Positions 1 to 6,193 of a DNA stretch of 39,158 bases are shown piece by piece. The DNA lies in contig NZ_BBPM01000022.1 in the NCBI RefSeq assembly GCF_000787775.1, positions 86,122-125,279 of the forward strand, in the 5' to 3' direction. A program made the translations under genes and the position numbers. The stretch's first letter is position 1. The number at the start of each line of letters is the position of its first letter. The DNA comes from Streptacidiphilus carbonis (lineage in GTDB: Bacteria > Actinomycetota > Actinomycetes > Streptomycetales > Streptomycetaceae). The notes under the pieces were generated by a model. The model saw only the letters and a program-made list of their open reading frames with translations. It did no database searches and had not been told where the DNA came from.

Positions 1-2
1 CC

Positions 3-119
3 CCCACCCCCCGCGGCGAAGCCGCCGCCCGCCTCTGGGACGGCACCCTCCTGGTCGCCTCCACCCCCGGCTTCTACGAACTCAAGCGCACCCGCACCGC
101 CGGCCCCAGCTTCGAGTAA
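3..119 (+). CDS. C-terminal end of an unidentified protein (partial)
   Basis: An open frame enters from the left edge and stops at a TAA (117-119). The 38 visible residues begin PTPRGEAAARLWDG and end TAGPSFE. Codon use is the normal third-position-GC pattern of its neighbours, and a strong hairpin follows the stop, so this looks like a true gene end. I do not recognise the family from so short a piece and assign no function. The start lies outside the window. Confidence 0.6.
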   Translation, partial: PTPRGEAAARLWDGTLLVASTPGFYELKRTRTAGPSFE

Positions 120-131
120 GCAAACCCCGTC

Positions 132-159
132 AGCCCCGCGCCCATGGGGGCGCGGGGCT
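132..159 (+). terminator. Intrinsic terminator-like hairpin after the partial gene
   Basis: A perfect 12-bp stem (AGCCCCGCGCCC with its complement) closes a 4-base loop, ATGG. It starts 12 bases after the stop of the partial gene. There is no T-run, as is usual for streptomycete hairpin terminators. The ATG in the loop is in frame with bioY but should not be taken as its start. Confidence 0.75.
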
Positions 160-332
160 CTGCTCCGACGGCCGCCACCCCGGCGAAGCCGGACGCAACT
201 CCGACTGCACGGAGCTGCCAACGCACTGACCAGCTCTTTTGTGAGGATCGCCATACCCGGGCGGCCTGCTGGGCCGATAGGTTCACAGTCGTTAACACAG
301 CACAGCCTCCCCTCACCCCGCCCGGAGATCCC

Positions 333-932
333 ATGGCCCTCGCCGCCACCGCAGCCGTCCGCCCCGGCGCCGTCCTCGCCGACCTGCTCCCCGCCGCCAC
401 CCGCGCCCGCGGCGCGGCCCGCGACCTGGCACTGGTGGTCGGCGGCGCCGCCCTCACCGGCGCGGCCGCCCAGCTCTCGGTGCCGGTCCCGGGCTCGCCG
501 GTCCCGGTGACCGCTCAGACCCTGGCCGCGCTGCTGGTCGGCACGGCCCTCGGCACCCGACGCGGCGTCGCCTCGATGGGCCTCTACCTCGCGGCCGGCC
601 TCGTCGGGGTGCCGTGGTTCGCGGACGGCAGCTCCGGCAGCGGCGTCACCTTCGGCTACATCATCGGCTTCCTGCTGGCCGGCGTCGTCGTCGGCGAACT
701 GGCCCGCCGCGGCGCCGACCGCAGCCCGCTGCGCACCGCCGCCGCCATGGTGCTCGGGAACCTGGCGATCTACGCCGTCGGCGTCCCCTACTTGGCCGTC
801 TCGCTGCACATCGGTCTCGGCAGGGCCGCCTCGCTGGGCCTCTACCCCTACCTGCTGGGCGACGCCCTCAAGGTCGCGCTGGCCATGGGCCTGCTCCCGG
901 CCGCCTGGAAGCTGCTCGGCCGCAAGGGCTGA
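333..932 (+). CDS. bioY: BioY family biotin transporter, substrate-binding membrane subunit
   Basis: BioY is the integral-membrane S component that captures biotin, alone or with the ECF ATPases and transmembrane partner. The 199-residue protein is almost entirely hydrophobic, with about six membrane segments. It carries BioY-like features: the early P-V-P-x-T-x-Q-T stretch (PVPVTAQTLAALLVG), the GARRG-type loop (here GTRRGVASMGLYLAAG), the GxxFGYIIGFLLA segment and the YLLGDALKVALA helix near the C terminus. The start is the ATG at 333, with GGAG 5 bases upstream. The frame stays open further upstream to an ATG inside the previous terminator hairpin, which is unlikely to be used. No ECF ATPase genes are adjacent, so energising subunits would have to be encoded elsewhere, or it works alone. 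Confidence 0.92.
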   Translation: MALAATAAVRPGAVLADLLPAATRARGAARDLALVVGGAALTGAAAQLSVPVPGSPVPVTAQTLAALLVGTALGTRRGVASMGLYLAAGLVGVPWFADGSSGSGVTFGYIIGFLLAGVVVGELARRGADRSPLRTAAAMVLGNLAIYAVGVPYLAVSLHIGLGRAASLGLYPYLLGDALKVALAMGLLPAAWKLLGRKG

Positions 933-969
933 CCGGCGCGCCGTCACCGGCTCGTGCCACACTGACGCC

Positions 970-1455
970 ATGCGCGTGTACCTGGGATCCGACCATGCCG
1001 GATACGAACTCAAGCAGCACCTCGTCCAGTGGCTGACCAGCGCCGGTCACGAACCGGTCGACTGCGGCCCGCACATCTACGACGCGGTGGACGACTACCC
1101 CCCGTTCATCCTCCGCGCCGCCGAGCGGACCGCGGCCGACCCGCAGGCGCTGGGCATCGTGATCGGCGGCTCCGGCAACGGCGAGGCCATCGCCGCCAAC
1201 AAGGTCAAGGGTGTCCGCGCGGCACTGGCCTGGAGCACCGAGACGGCCACCCTCGGCCGCCAGCACAACAACGCCAATGTGATCAGCATCGGCGGCCGGA
1301 TGCACTCCCTCGACGAGGCCACCAAGTTCGTCGAGGTCTTCCTGGCGACGCCGTTCTCCGAGGACCCGCGCCACATCCGCCGGATCGACATGATCAGCGA
1401 GTACGAGACCACCGGCGAGCTCCCGCCGGTCCCGGCCCACCACCCGCAGGGCTGA
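970..1455 (+). CDS. rpiB: Ribose-5-phosphate isomerase B
   Basis: RpiB interconverts ribose 5-phosphate and ribulose 5-phosphate in the non-oxidative pentose phosphate pathway. The 161-residue protein has the RpiB/LacAB signatures: SDHAGYE at 7-13 (phosphate and sugar binding, His9), GGSGNGE at 66-72 with the general base Glu72, and the HNNANV stretch at 99-104. The position that is a catalytic Cys in the E. coli type is Ser68 here, the known actinobacterial variant in which Glu carries the proton transfer. The ATG lies 37 bases after bioY. CACACT at 958-963, six bases before the ATG, could be a -10 box of a leaderless transcript, but it is weak. The glycosylase gene follows after 11 bases, so the two are probably co-transcribed. 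Confidence 0.95.
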   Translation: MRVYLGSDHAGYELKQHLVQWLTSAGHEPVDCGPHIYDAVDDYPPFILRAAERTAADPQALGIVIGGSGNGEAIAANKVKGVRAALAWSTETATLGRQHNNANVISIGGRMHSLDEATKFVEVFLATPFSEDPRHIRRIDMISEYETTGELPPVPAHHPQG

Positions 1456-1466
1456 CCGCAGCTCCG

Positions 1467-2333
1467 ATGCCCGAAGGCCACACCCTCCATCGACTCGCCG
1501 CCGCATACCGCCAGGTGTTCGGCGGCGGGTCCGTGCGCGTCTCCAGCCCGCAGGGCCCCTTCGCCGACGCCGCGGCGCTCCTGGACGGGCGCCCGCTGAC
1601 CACCACCGAGGCCCACGGCAAGCACCTCTTCCTCGGCTTCGGCGACCCCGCCAACAACCCTGCGGCGGCGCCCGACTGGGTCCACATCCACCTCGGCCTC
1701 TACGGCAAGGTCCGCTTCGGCGAGGGCCCGGCCCCGGCGCCCGTCGGCCAGATCCGACTGCGCCTCAGCACCGGCGACGACACCGGCGCCGCCGCCCACG
1801 CCGACCTGCGCGGGCCCGCGACCTGCGCCCTGATCAGCGACCCGGAGAAGCAGGAGGTGCACCGCCGGCTCGGACCCGACCCGCTGCGTGCCGACTCCGC
1901 CCCGGACCTCGCCTGGCAGCGGATGAGCCGCAGCGGCACCACCGTCGCCGCCCTGCTGATGGACCAGAAGGTCCTCTCCGGCGTCGGCAACATCTACCGC
2001 GCCGAGGTGCTGTTCCGGCAGGGCATCGACCCGCGGCTGCCCGGACGGGCCCTCACCAGGGAGCAGTGGGACGCGGTCTGGACCGACCTCACCCTGCTGA
2101 TGGCCGACGGCGTCCGTGACGGCTGGATCGACACGGTCCGCCCCGAGCACACCCCGGAGGCCATGGGCCGCCCCGCCCGCGAGGACGCCCACGGCGGCGA
2201 GGTCTACGTCTACCGCCGGGCCGGACTGCCCTGCCTGGTCTGCACGACCCCGGTCAGCGCCGGGACCCACGCCGGCCGCAACCTCTTCTGGTGCCCCACC
2301 TGCCAGCCCACCGCGGCCCTCGACCGGCCGTAG
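1467..2333 (+). CDS. nei: Fpg/Nei family DNA glycosylase (Nei1-like)
   Basis: This bifunctional DNA glycosylase/AP lyase removes oxidised bases. The 288-residue protein starts MPEGHTLHRLA, giving the catalytic N-terminal Pro2 and Glu3. It has a lysine in HGKHL (Lys52), the helix-two-turn-helix segment MDQKVLSGVGNIYRAEVLF, and a C-terminal zinc finger with Cys256, Cys259, Cys276 and Cys279. The MPEGHTLHRLA start and its place directly behind rpiB match mycobacterial Nei1 (Rv2464c next to Rv2465c, from memory) better than classical MutM/Fpg. The start codon is fixed by the need for Pro at position 2. It sits 11 bases after rpiB with only a weak ribosome site, so coupled translation is likely. 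Confidence 0.93.
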   Translation: MPEGHTLHRLAAAYRQVFGGGSVRVSSPQGPFADAAALLDGRPLTTTEAHGKHLFLGFGDPANNPAAAPDWVHIHLGLYGKVRFGEGPAPAPVGQIRLRLSTGDDTGAAAHADLRGPATCALISDPEKQEVHRRLGPDPLRADSAPDLAWQRMSRSGTTVAALLMDQKVLSGVGNIYRAEVLFRQGIDPRLPGRALTREQWDAVWTDLTLLMADGVRDGWIDTVRPEHTPEAMGRPAREDAHGGEVYVYRRAGLPCLVCTTPVSAGTHAGRNLFWCPTCQPTAALDRP

Positions 2334-2369
2334 TTCCCGGGAGCGTCGACGCGGACCTCGCACGCTCGG

Positions 2370-2375
2370 TAGGGT
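2370..2375 (+). promoter_or_regulatory. Possible -10 box (TAGGGT) for the PP2C gene
   Basis: TAGGGT fits the streptomycete TAGNNT -10 form and ends 8 bases before the ATG at 2384, so a transcript from it would have essentially no leader. No convincing TTGAC -35 is present (GTCGAC at 2345-2350 is the nearest). AGGG at the same place could instead serve as a weak ribosome site. Confidence 0.35.
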
Positions 2376-2383
2376 CGACCTGG

Positions 2384-3541
2384 ATGGCAGACGGAGCGGC
2401 CGAGGCGCCACCTCGGGAGACGACGACGGCTCGGGGGCGCAGGGCGCTCTACCGGGTCCGACGTCGGCTGCGCCGATCCGCCGTGGACTACTTCCGCGGC
2501 GACGCCTCCGACTGGTTCGCCTTCGGCGTGCTGTTCCTCCTGGTGCCCGTGATCACCGCGGTCACACTGGTGGCCTCGATATGGTGCCCGCCCACCGCGC
2601 TGGTCCTCCCGGTCCTCGCCGGGGCGCTGCTGCTGCGGCCCAGCAGCCTGGTGCTGCTCTACGCGGCCGCCGCCTCCGCGCTGGCCGTGGAGGCGGCCAT
2701 GCTGGGCCCGTACCACCTCGGCCCCGGCCGGGTCACGCCCGGCAGCGTGCTGGTGGTGGGCGCGGTGGGGGCCGGCGGCCTGCTGGTCGCCCAACTCCGC
2801 AGCCGGGTGGGCGTTCCCTGGCGCGGCGGCGGCACCATGCTGTTCGACCTCCGCGAGCGGCTCAAGGTGCAGTCGCAGATCCCGGCGCTGCCCGGCGGCT
2901 GGCACGCGGAGATGGCGCTGCGCCCGGCCGGCGGCCAGTCCTTCTCCGGCGACTTCCTGGTCGCCGCCCGCACCGGCGACGGCAGCCGGGTGCTGGAGGC
3001 GGTCCTGGCCGACGTCTCCGGCAAGGGCATGGACGCGGGCTCCCGCGCGCTGCTGCTCTCCGGCGCCTTCGGCGGCCTGCTCGGCTCGCTGCCCCCGCAC
3101 GACTTCCTCCCGGCCGCCAACGGCTACCTGCTGCGCCAGGAGTGGGACGAGGGCTTCGCCAGCGCCGTCCACCTGGTCCTGGACCTGGACACCGGGGAGT
3201 ACGAACTGCTGTCGGCGGGTCATCTCCCCGGTATGCAGCGCTGCATGGGCAAGGGCCTCTGGGAGACCAAGGAGGCCGAGGGCCCGCTGCTCGGCATCTT
3301 CGAGGGCGCCAAGTTCACCGGCCTGCGCGGCCGGCTGGAGCGCGGCGACGTGCTGATGCTCTGCACCGACGGCATGGTCGAGGCCCCCGGCCGCGACCTG
3401 TCCGAGGGCATGGACCGACTGATGGGGGAGGCGGACCGGTTGATCGGCTCACCCTTCGTCGGGACGGCCTGGCGGCTCATCGAGACCGTCGCCAAGGACC
3501 TCAACGACGACCGGGCGCTGCTGCTGATCTGGCGCGAATAA
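2384..3541 (+). CDS. Membrane-anchored PP2C-type serine phosphatase (SpoIIE-like)
   Basis: This is a protein Ser/Thr phosphatase of the SpoIIE/RsbU branch, the kind that acts on anti-anti-sigma factors or related phosphoproteins. Of 385 residues, the first ~35 are basic and cytoplasmic. About three membrane helices follow (roughly 45-130), then a PP2C domain to the end. Visible PP2C motifs are GGQSFSGDFL, the metal-binding ADVSGKGMDAG, LSAGHLPG and LCTDGMVEA. No PAS, GAF or HATPase domain is present, unlike many actinomycete SpoIIE-type proteins. The ATG at 2384 was chosen over a frame that runs upstream into the glycosylase gene. No sigma-factor regulators are adjacent, so its target is unknown. 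Confidence 0.9.
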   Translation: MADGAAEAPPRETTTARGRRALYRVRRRLRRSAVDYFRGDASDWFAFGVLFLLVPVITAVTLVASIWCPPTALVLPVLAGALLLRPSSLVLLYAAAASALAVEAAMLGPYHLGPGRVTPGSVLVVGAVGAGGLLVAQLRSRVGVPWRGGGTMLFDLRERLKVQSQIPALPGGWHAEMALRPAGGQSFSGDFLVAARTGDGSRVLEAVLADVSGKGMDAGSRALLLSGAFGGLLGSLPPHDFLPAANGYLLRQEWDEGFASAVHLVLDLDTGEYELLSAGHLPGMQRCMGKGLWETKEAEGPLLGIFEGAKFTGLRGRLERGDVLMLCTDGMVEAPGRDLSEGMDRLMGEADRLIGSPFVGTAWRLIETVAKDLNDDRALLLIWRE

Positions 3542-3603
3542 CCGTCCCTCAGTGCCCAGTTCACCACACCTGTAACATCGGGAACACGATCTCCGACGTG
3601 CGG

Positions 3604-3634
3604 TTCGGCCAATCTCGGCCGAATAGTGATCACT
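3604..3634. promoter_or_regulatory. Two adjacent palindromes upstream of the small membrane protein
   Basis: The first element is TTCGGCC-AATCTC-GGCCGAA (3604-3623), a perfect 7-bp inverted repeat. The second, one base later, is the perfect palindrome AGTGATCACT (3625-3634). They lie 60-190 bases before the small membrane protein gene, in a 256-base gap that holds no other gene. They could be an operator pair, or the first could be a weak terminator for the phosphatase gene. I cannot name the binding protein. Confidence 0.4.
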
Positions 3635-3797
3635 TGTGGAGCTGTGTCCCGGAAGTGCTTTACGGAACCTGCTGCTCCGGAGACACTGAATGTCGGCCAG
3701 TGGGGAGGGGGGAGGCAGTGTCGATGCACGGCGCGGCGGACCGGCCTGCCGGGTGGCCCGGGCCCCGAGCATGTCATGAACGAGGAAGTGGAACCGC

Positions 3798-3995
3798 GTG
3801 ACAACCTTCTCCTTCTCCGCTGTTGTCCTGCTGGGCATCCTGTTGGTGGTCTTCATCAGGAACGGGAGCATGAAGATCGGCTACGCCATCCTCGCTATGC
3901 TCTTCGGCTTCTTCCTGGCCAAGACGTCCGCGGCGGCGCCGATCCAGACCTTCCTGGACCAGATCGCCACGACCATCAACAACTTGACGAAGTAA
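3798..3995 (+). CDS. Small two-helix membrane protein, function unknown
   Basis: A 65-residue protein starts at a GTG (3798) with GAGGAA 10 bases upstream. It has two hydrophobic stretches, about residues 6-20 (SAVVLLGILLVVFI) and 26-42 (IGYAILAMLFGFFLA), separated by the short hydrophilic RNGSMK link. It ends in an amphipathic tail (FLDQIATTINNLTK). Small proteins of this design recur in Streptomyces genomes, to my recollection, without a known role. It is convergent with the DUF6348-like gene and has its own upstream region with two palindromes. The clear ribosome site, membrane topology and normal codon use support a real gene. Confidence 0.8.
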   Translation: MTTFSFSAVVLLGILLVVFIRNGSMKIGYAILAMLFGFFLAKTSAAAPIQTFLDQIATTINNLTK

Positions 3996-3997
3996 CA

Positions 3998-4014
3998 GCC
4001 GGGTACGTACCGGC
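3998..4014. terminator. Weak hairpin between convergent genes
   Basis: GCCGG and CCGGC flank the 7-base sequence GTACGTA, within the 20-base gap between two convergent stops. The 5-bp stem is short, but it is the only candidate for ending either transcript here. Confidence 0.3.
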
Positions 4015-4015
4015 C

Positions 4016-4780
4016 TCAGCGTTCCCGCCACCGCCGCAGAAGTGCCCCTGCCGCGGCGCGCCGTCCGACCATGGCGGCGCCGGCGGGCTCCACGCCGCCC
4101 TCCGCCCCGCGGAGGCCCAGCGGGTCGGCCGCCAGCAGGACGAAGCAGCGGGCCCAGGCCAGCCGCTCGCCGCGCGGCCAGGACAGCCGTCGCAGCGCGG
4201 CCGACGCCGCGGCGACCGGTTCGCCGTTCACCCGCACCTCGGCGACCTCGTCGCCCACCCGCCCGCCGAAGAAGAACTTCACCCCGTTCAGCACCGGGTC
4301 GTTGAGGTGCGGCACCACCAGTTCGGCGACGGTGGGCAGGAGCTGATGATCCGCCACCCAGTCGCCCAGCGGCCCGCTGCGGAACCCGAACACACAGGCG
4401 GGCCCCTGCACCGCATGCCACCCGGCGACACCCGCCGCCGAACCCGGCAGCACATGGTCGCCGTGGACGCCGCGCCGCTCCAGCATCTCCACCACCGCGG
4501 AAGCGGTCGTGGTCCGCCACATCCGCACGGCGTTCTGCAGCTGCTCCTCCTCGGTCCGGCCGAGTCCGACCGCGCAGTCCCACACCACCGGACCACCGCC
4601 CATGCCGATCCTCAGCACATACCCGAGATCGACGTGCCCGCCGCCCTGCCCGACATGCTCCCGCACCGCGACAGCCGTGGTCCCGGGCCCCCGGACGATG
4701 TCCCCCTCAGCCTGGAACTCCCGCCCCAGGCAGGCCATTTCGCGCACCACGCTGCGCTGTATGACCTGGAGCCTGCGCAC
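4016..4780 (-). CDS. DUF6348-like protein of unknown function
   Basis: A 254-residue soluble protein with no signal peptide or membrane segment. It resembles, from memory, the streptomycete DUF6348 family. Recognisable stretches are GGGPVVWDCAVGLG near residue 58, RMWRTTTASAVVEMLE, and PVLNGVKFFFGGRVGDEVAEVRVNGE near residue 180, followed by an Ala/Arg-rich helical tail. The start is the GTG at 4780, preceded by GGAGAG at a good distance on the minus strand. The frame is open for 140 more codons upstream, but that part has no ribosome site and low-complexity coding. It stands alone, convergent to the small membrane protein. I assign no function. Confidence 0.72.
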   Translation of the reverse strand: MRRLQVIQRSVVREMACLGREFQAEGDIVRGPGTTAVAVREHVGQGGGHVDLGYVLRIGMGGGPVVWDCAVGLGRTEEEQLQNAVRMWRTTTASAVVEMLERRGVHGDHVLPGSAAGVAGWHAVQGPACVFGFRSGPLGDWVADHQLLPTVAELVVPHLNDPVLNGVKFFFGGRVGDEVAEVRVNGEPVAAASAALRRLSWPRGERLAWARCFVLLAADPLGLRGAEGGVEPAGAAMVGRRAAAGALLRRWRER

Positions 4781-5017
4781 GGGGTCTCTCCGATGCTGAG
4801 GGACGTACTCCGACACTCCGGGAAGCAAGCCCCGTTCGCCCCCGCAACCCCTGGCCGCGCGAGCCCTGTGGAGATTATGGGGGGAAACCGAGTGAACCTC
4901 CCACCTCCGCGAGCGTACCGGCCCCCACCCGCCCCCGCACCCATTCTGACGCGCACAAGTCACACGACTGGCTCGCACCCTGAAGGCGCTGCGCGGCGAA
5001 GCGATCGGAGAAGTCCG

Positions 5018-5140
5018 ATGATCGTCCTCGACCACACCGCAGCCCGGGCGCTCCGGGAGGGCGACCGCATGCCTGCGGCCTACGCCGCCACCTCGCCCGA
5101 GCACGACGCCGAGCGCGTCTGCGTCCCGGCCCTGTCCCAG
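5018..5140 (+). pseudogene. Possible remnant of a small PIN-like protein gene (N-terminal part)
   Basis: An ATG at 5018 with GGAGAAG 5 bases upstream opens a frame starting MIVLDHTAARALREGDR and reaching VCVPALSQ about 35 residues on. An N-terminal M-I-V-L-D strand, a short helix and a later VPAL strand resemble the start of PIN-fold proteins, as I recall from streptomycete relatives. Beyond about residue 40 the frame becomes low-complexity and runs into sequence that reads better on the opposite strand. I infer a truncated gene. An expressed small protein of up to ~112 residues cannot be excluded. Confidence 0.35.
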
Positions 5141-5159
5141 CACGGCTCGGCTTCGGACC

Positions 5160-5300
5160 CCGACCCGCCGGCCCTCGCAGCAGTCGGAGTCGCCGGTAAG
5201 TGCGAGCACGCTGCGTCCGGCGTCGTCGATGACGACGGCCGAGGCGGCGGCGACCAGGCTGTTGGGCTCGGGGCGTGCGGGTCGCGCCGCCTGTGGGCCT
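5160..5300 (-). pseudogene. Possible NUDIX hydrolase fragment
   Basis: On the minus strand about 25 residues read PNSLVAAASAVVIDDAGR, then SVLALTGDSD. This matches the first beta strand and turn typical of NUDIX hydrolases (P-x-S-L-V-x-A-A-S-A-V-V-x-D-D-x-G-R). The expected continuation, W-x-L-P-G-G and the REVxEExG NUDIX box, is missing. The frame turns into unrelated Arg/Gly-rich sequence and no start codon with a ribosome site is seen. I infer a decayed or rearranged fragment. Confidence 0.4.
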
Positions 5301-5325
5301 GTCGCAGGTGCCGGACGGAACCGAG

Positions 5326-5368
5326 ATCGGCCCCAGCTTCGCGATCATCTCGCTGAGCTGGGGCCGAT
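5326..5368 (-). terminator. Terminator hairpin downstream of tRNA-Gly
   Basis: A perfect 12-bp stem (ATCGGCCCCAGC with its complement) plus one more T-A pair encloses a 17-base loop. Read on the minus strand it begins 8 bases after the tRNA-Gly 3' end, so it most likely ends that transcript. Confidence 0.7.
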
Positions 5369-5375
5369 TTGTGGG

Positions 5376-5446
5376 AGCGGGCGACGGGAATCGAACCCGC
5401 GTAGCTAGTTTGGAAGACTAGGGCTCTACCATTGAGCTACGCCCGC
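5376..5446 (-). tRNA. tRNA-Gly (anticodon TCC)
   Basis: The minus strand gives a 71-base cloverleaf. The acceptor GCGGGCG pairs with CGCCCGC, with T as discriminator. The D arm is GCTCAATGGTAGAGC, the anticodon stem CTAGT/ACTAG has loop CTTCCAA (anticodon TCC), and the T arm contains GGTTCGATTCC. CCA is not encoded. The minus-strand hexamer TACGCT at 5478-5483, about 32 bases upstream, could be its -10 box. Confidence 0.96.
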
Positions 5447-5613
5447 AGAGCGCACCGGTGGGGTGCGTTCGGAGGACAGCGTAGCGGACCTGGTCACCGG
5501 GATGCACACCGGTTGTCCGGCGTGGCGGGGCGCTGCGGGTGGCGCGGGGAAAAGCGGGCGAAGGGCCGGGGATCTGCCTGTACGCTACGTGTCGTTCAGC
5601 ACGTTGGACGGTA

Positions 5614-5690
5614 CGGGGTGTGGCGCAGTTTGGTAGCGCGTCCGCTTTGGGAGCGGAAGGTCGTCGGTTCGAATCCGGTCACCCCGACCA
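5614..5690 (+). tRNA. tRNA-Pro (anticodon TGG)
   Basis: The cloverleaf is CGGGGTG paired with CACCCCG, a D arm with GCGCAGTTTGGTAGCGC, anticodon stem TCCGC/GCGGA with loop TTTGGGA (anticodon TGG), and T arm GTCGGTTCGAATCCGGT. The discriminator is A, and CCA is encoded at 5688-5690. TACGCT at 5581-5586, 27 bases upstream, is a -10 candidate and is the same hexamer found before tRNA-Gly. Confidence 0.96.
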
Positions 5691-5705
5691 CGTGTGGTGT
5701 GTGAA

Positions 5706-5739
5706 GGGCCTGCCTCTCGTGGCGGGTCCTGTTTTGTTC
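5706..5739 (+). terminator. Terminator of tRNA-Pro
   Basis: GGGCCTGCC pairs with GGCGGGTCC over 9 positions, two of them G-U, around the 6-base loop TCTCGT. The T-rich tail TGTTTTGTTC follows. It lies 15 bases after the tRNA 3' end. Confidence 0.8.
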
Positions 5740-5960
5740 TGGGGCGGGCGGCGCAGCGGAGCCGGCGGTACGCCGAGCGCGAACCTGGCGGCCCCGCCCG
5801 GGGCTTCCTGGTCGGGGCGGACCGCCGCCGGACGAGAGCCCGCCGGGGCTCAGGGAGCGCCCCCGCGCAGGGCCCCCGCTGAGGCCCCCGCCGGGGCCGT
5901 GGCGGAGACCCCCGTGCGGGTTGCCGACAGCTGACCCCTCCCGGCGGGACCAATGCAGAT
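5740..5960. other. Non-coding gap between tRNA-Pro and the tig promoter
   Basis: This is GC-rich sequence with many short GGGG/CCCC runs. Frames here lack ribosome sites and family-like residues. I see no gene, RNA or repeat in it. Confidence 0.5.
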
Positions 5961-5971
5961 TGTGGTACCGG

Positions 5972-5977
5972 TAGGAT
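5972..5977 (+). promoter_or_regulatory. Probable -10 box of the tig promoter
   Basis: TAGGAT matches the streptomycete TAGNNT consensus. Starting about 7 bases later, the transcript would carry a ~210-base leader before tig. No clear TTGACN -35 stands at 17-18 bases, so an alternative sigma factor or activator is possible. Confidence 0.45.
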
Positions 5978-6032
5978 GGACCGCTGGCGGCTGTCCACGT
6001 GCGCGTCTCCGCAGGGAGAAGCGGTGCGGACA

Positions 6033-6166
6033 CTCGCCCGAGGGCGAGGAGCGAGCTCACCGTCCACCACCCCGGCGGGCGAAGTCGCCTCTGACTCATC
6101 ACCCGTCTCGCCGTGCCCCGCACTCGCCGTACTCCGGTGAGAACGGGGTATCCGGCGGACACCCCG
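6033..6166 (+). other. Structured 5' leader of tig (two hairpins)
   Basis: Within the predicted leader, CTCGCC-CGAG-GGCGAG forms a perfect 6-bp hairpin at 6033-6048. Further on, CGGGGT at 6144-6149 pairs with ACCCCG at 6161-6166, with an inner TCC/GGA pairing. The second hairpin ends about 14 bases before the tig ribosome site AAGGAG. No known riboswitch motif was recognised. Confidence 0.35.
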
Positions 6167-6193
6167 ACCGCAAGCCCCCAAGGAGACCCAACC

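Larger units (their letters stand above)
4781..5325. other. Gap without an intact gene; holds gene debris
   Basis: This stretch separates the DUF6348-like gene from tRNA-Gly. The first ~230 bases hold only what could be the minus-strand promoter region; CATAAT on the minus strand near 4871-4876 is the best -10-like match, without a -35. From about 5018 the sequence carries two short coding-like remnants in opposite orientations, listed separately. I see no RNA gene in it. Confidence 0.6.

Noticed and set aside
144-332. N-terminal extension of BioY from the ATG at 144
   Set aside because: That ATG is the loop of a terminator hairpin, the extra 63 residues are low-complexity and hydrophilic, and the ATG at 333 has a ribosome site.
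4781-5209. N-terminal extension of the DUF6348-like protein
   Set aside because: The extra codons show no family features and overlap the NUDIX-like debris. The GTG at 4780 has GGAGAG in front.
5376-5690. Integrated element bounded by the two tRNA genes
   Set aside because: No integrase, excisionase or duplicated tRNA end was found in the window. Only small gene debris lies outside tRNA-Gly.
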